A stretch of 6,444 nt of DNA from Desulfurococcales archaeon (GTDB lineage: Archaea > Thermoproteota > Thermoprotei_A > Sulfolobales > Desulfurococcaceae), in assembly GCA_015521265.1 (NCBI GenBank), contig WAON01000099.1, positions 1-6,444 of the forward strand, written 5' to 3'. Positions within the stretch are counted from its first letter, which is position 1. The number at the start of each line of letters is the position of its first letter. This document shows, piece by piece, positions 5,644-6,444 of the stretch. Below the pieces are notes generated by a model that worked only from the letters and a program-made list of their open reading frames with translations, did no database searches and was not told where the DNA came from. A program made the position numbers and the translations under genes.

Positions 5644-5948
5644 TCATGTTCCCCAATAAAATTTCTAAATTTATTCAACGTTACAGGTCTCATCAGGATA
5701 AGCAAGAACATTTGCCGAAAATTCCCGACTCAATATTAATTATCTACTCATTACTACTTCATTCGAAACACGAATATATCACTATTCTTCACTTCAAATA
5801 CATTGTCCACCGTGATCTAGGAGCATTACACCGCCCATCATCTTAAACTGGAAACCCTACTCATAATATCACAAACATACCAATACCGATCAAAGCCCCC
5901 GATTAATAATTATTGCTTAAAGCAGGAACAGTATCGTGGTAGGCGGAA
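5644..5948. other. 305-bp gene-free AT-rich spacer
   Basis: This lies between the HEPN start and the PIN-gene stop and contains no convincing gene, RNA or long repeat. The HEPN promoter occupies its left end. Short inverted repeats are present: ATTCG-AAACA-CGAAT (5761-5775) and TGCTT-A-AAGCA (5914-5924). The second lies 25 bases past the PIN stop and could mark the 3' end of that transcript. A 66-codon plus-strand frame (5646-5846) has no ribosome site and low-complexity AT-driven composition, so it is not called. Confidence 0.6.
5655..5675 (-). promoter_or_regulatory. AT-rich candidate promoter of the HEPN-MNT operon
   Basis: A run of almost only A and T lies 12-32 bases upstream of the HEPN TTG and contains AATAAATT and TTTAGAAATTTTATT on the minus strand. 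A TATA box at 5668-5675 would start transcription near 5646, giving a nearly leaderless mRNA. A box further up would leave room for the GGGG ribosome site at 5651-5654. The exact element cannot be fixed. Confidence 0.3.
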
Positions 5949-6422
5949 TTATTCCCCTAAGGGACTAATGATTTTTATGCCGAGTAGTCTCTGTATTGAA
6001 TAGGATTTCCCGATTATGCCTCTATCAAGAGTTATGAATGCATCAGCTCCGAGTAGGTATGAGGAGACTATATGTAGTAGGTCTAATGTTCTAAGTTTAA
6101 GTTTAGCACCATACTTAGCGGAGACCCTTAACACCTTGTTGAAATCAATACTTCTTTTAACAGCTCCTACAGTTTCTATAGAGTAGATAGCTCTAGCTAC
6201 TGCATCTTCAAAACCGGCCCTAGCATATACGCTAATAAGCTCTATAAATACGAGATCACTAACGATCTTCACGCCTCCTAGACCATTCAAGATCCTCACT
6301 GCGCTGCTGTGATTAGGATTCTTTAAATCCATGAAAACAATTACAGTATCAGCGACAATGTGATACTTCTCATACGAGACTCTACTCCCTGATAAATCAT
6401 CCTCGCCCCCTATATCACTCAT
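5949..6422 (-). CDS. PIN-domain protein, VapC-like ribonuclease toxin
   Basis: A 157-residue protein with a PIN-nuclease fold. The acidic residues that bind Mg2+/Mn2+ are all present: D25 in VADTVIVF, E61 in VFIELISVYAR, D114 in LRTLDLLHIVSSYLLGAD, and D133 in FITLDRGI. This arrangement is typical of VapC toxins, which cut RNA (often tRNA or rRNA) and are held by a VapB antitoxin. About 20 hydrophilic residues (SDIGGEDDLSGSR...) precede the first PIN strand, a longer N-terminus than usual. The ATG at 6420-6422 is supported by GAGGGG 8 bases upstream (within a GGAGGAGGGG run), and no other start lies closer to the domain. The ATG forms an ATGA overlap with a frame entering from the window edge, the usual position of VapB. 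Rivals to the toxin call are a solitary PIN RNase or an rRNA-processing factor. Confidence 0.86.
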   Translation of the reverse strand: MSDIGGEDDLSGSRVSYEKYHIVADTVIVFMDLKNPNHSSAVRILNGLGGVKIVSDLVFIELISVYARAGFEDAVARAIYSIETVGAVKRSIDFNKVLRVSAKYGAKLKLRTLDLLHIVSSYLLGADAFITLDRGIIGKSYSIQRLLGIKIISPLGE

Positions 6423-6444
6423 CTACCACGCCCCTCCTCCAGTA
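6419..6444 (-). CDS. Possible 3' end of an upstream gene (antitoxin candidate), cut by window edge
   Basis: Reading the minus strand from the edge, one frame gives LEEGRGR and then a TGA that overlaps the PIN ATG as ATGA, the classic operon junction. A second frame (YWRRGVVDE) ends 7 bases into the PIN gene and is also possible. Only seven to nine residues are visible, so neither can be identified. A VapB-type antitoxin is inferred from position only. Confidence 0.25.

Noticed and set aside
5690..5695. C-box-like TGATGA on the minus strand, possible C/D box sRNA
   Set aside because: No matching D box (CTGA) at a suitable distance downstream and no terminal stem.
5527..5739. 70-codon plus-strand frame antisense to HEPN
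   Set aside because: It runs opposite to a well-supported HEPN gene, has no Shine-Dalgarno and resembles no family.
5646..5846. 66-codon plus-strand frame in the spacer
   Set aside because: No ribosome site, AT-driven composition, overlaps the HEPN promoter, no recognisable motif.
1..6444. CRISPR array, insertion sequence or attachment site
   Set aside because: No regularly spaced repeats, transposase or long terminal inverted repeats were seen on either strand.

Overview
The window looks like chromosomal DNA of a hyperthermophilic archaeon, probably a Thermoproteota (crenarchaeal) lineage near Desulfurococcales; the exact genus cannot be read from it. Reasons: an archaeal-type KptA, an archaeal-type UppP with Q in place of the first motif Glu, an AlkP-superfamily hydrolase of the archaeal 'IPAW..TGK.PGELGIYGF' type, a HEPN-MNT pair plus a PIN-domain gene, AGG/AGA-rich arginine codons, GGAGG/GGTGA Shine-Dalgarno sites, many TTG starts and AT-rich TATA-like elements. 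No rRNA, tRNA, CRISPR array, transposase or long repeat was found.

Layout. Bases 2-1309 (+) hold the C-terminal 435 residues of a metal-dependent phosphodiesterase/phosphatase whose N-terminus lies outside the window. It is followed by a small Lin0512-family protein (1358-1699, +). That gene meets uppP (1696-2466, -) tail to tail, the two TAG stops sharing one CTAG. Upstream of uppP on the same strand is kptA (2588-3238, -), encoding the NAD-dependent RNA 2'-phosphotransferase. A 276-bp divergent spacer separates kptA from a 12-TM major facilitator transporter (3515-4702, +). A 91-bp spacer with a 6-bp-stem hairpin separates that from a HEPN-MNT pair on the minus strand (HEPN 5224-5643 upstream, MNT 4794-5249 downstream, 26-bp overlap). 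A 305-bp AT-rich stretch with no convincing gene follows, then a PIN-domain (VapC-like) gene (5949-6422, -) at the window edge. Its ATG overlaps, as ATGA, the stop of a possible upstream gene cut by the edge.

How the genes relate. Most are stand-alone housekeeping or accessory genes, not one pathway. The right third (4794-6422) is a small accessory cluster of toxin-antitoxin-type genes on one strand. UppP and the MFS transporter are membrane proteins. KptA and the nuclease-like genes act on RNA, but nothing in the sequence ties them into one system. I see no clear previously undescribed system. The points most worth a second look are the HEPN protein without an RX4-6H motif, the non-canonical UppP active-site residues, the N-terminal Cys-rich extension on KptA, paired inverted repeats in promoter regions, and the abundance of TTG starts.
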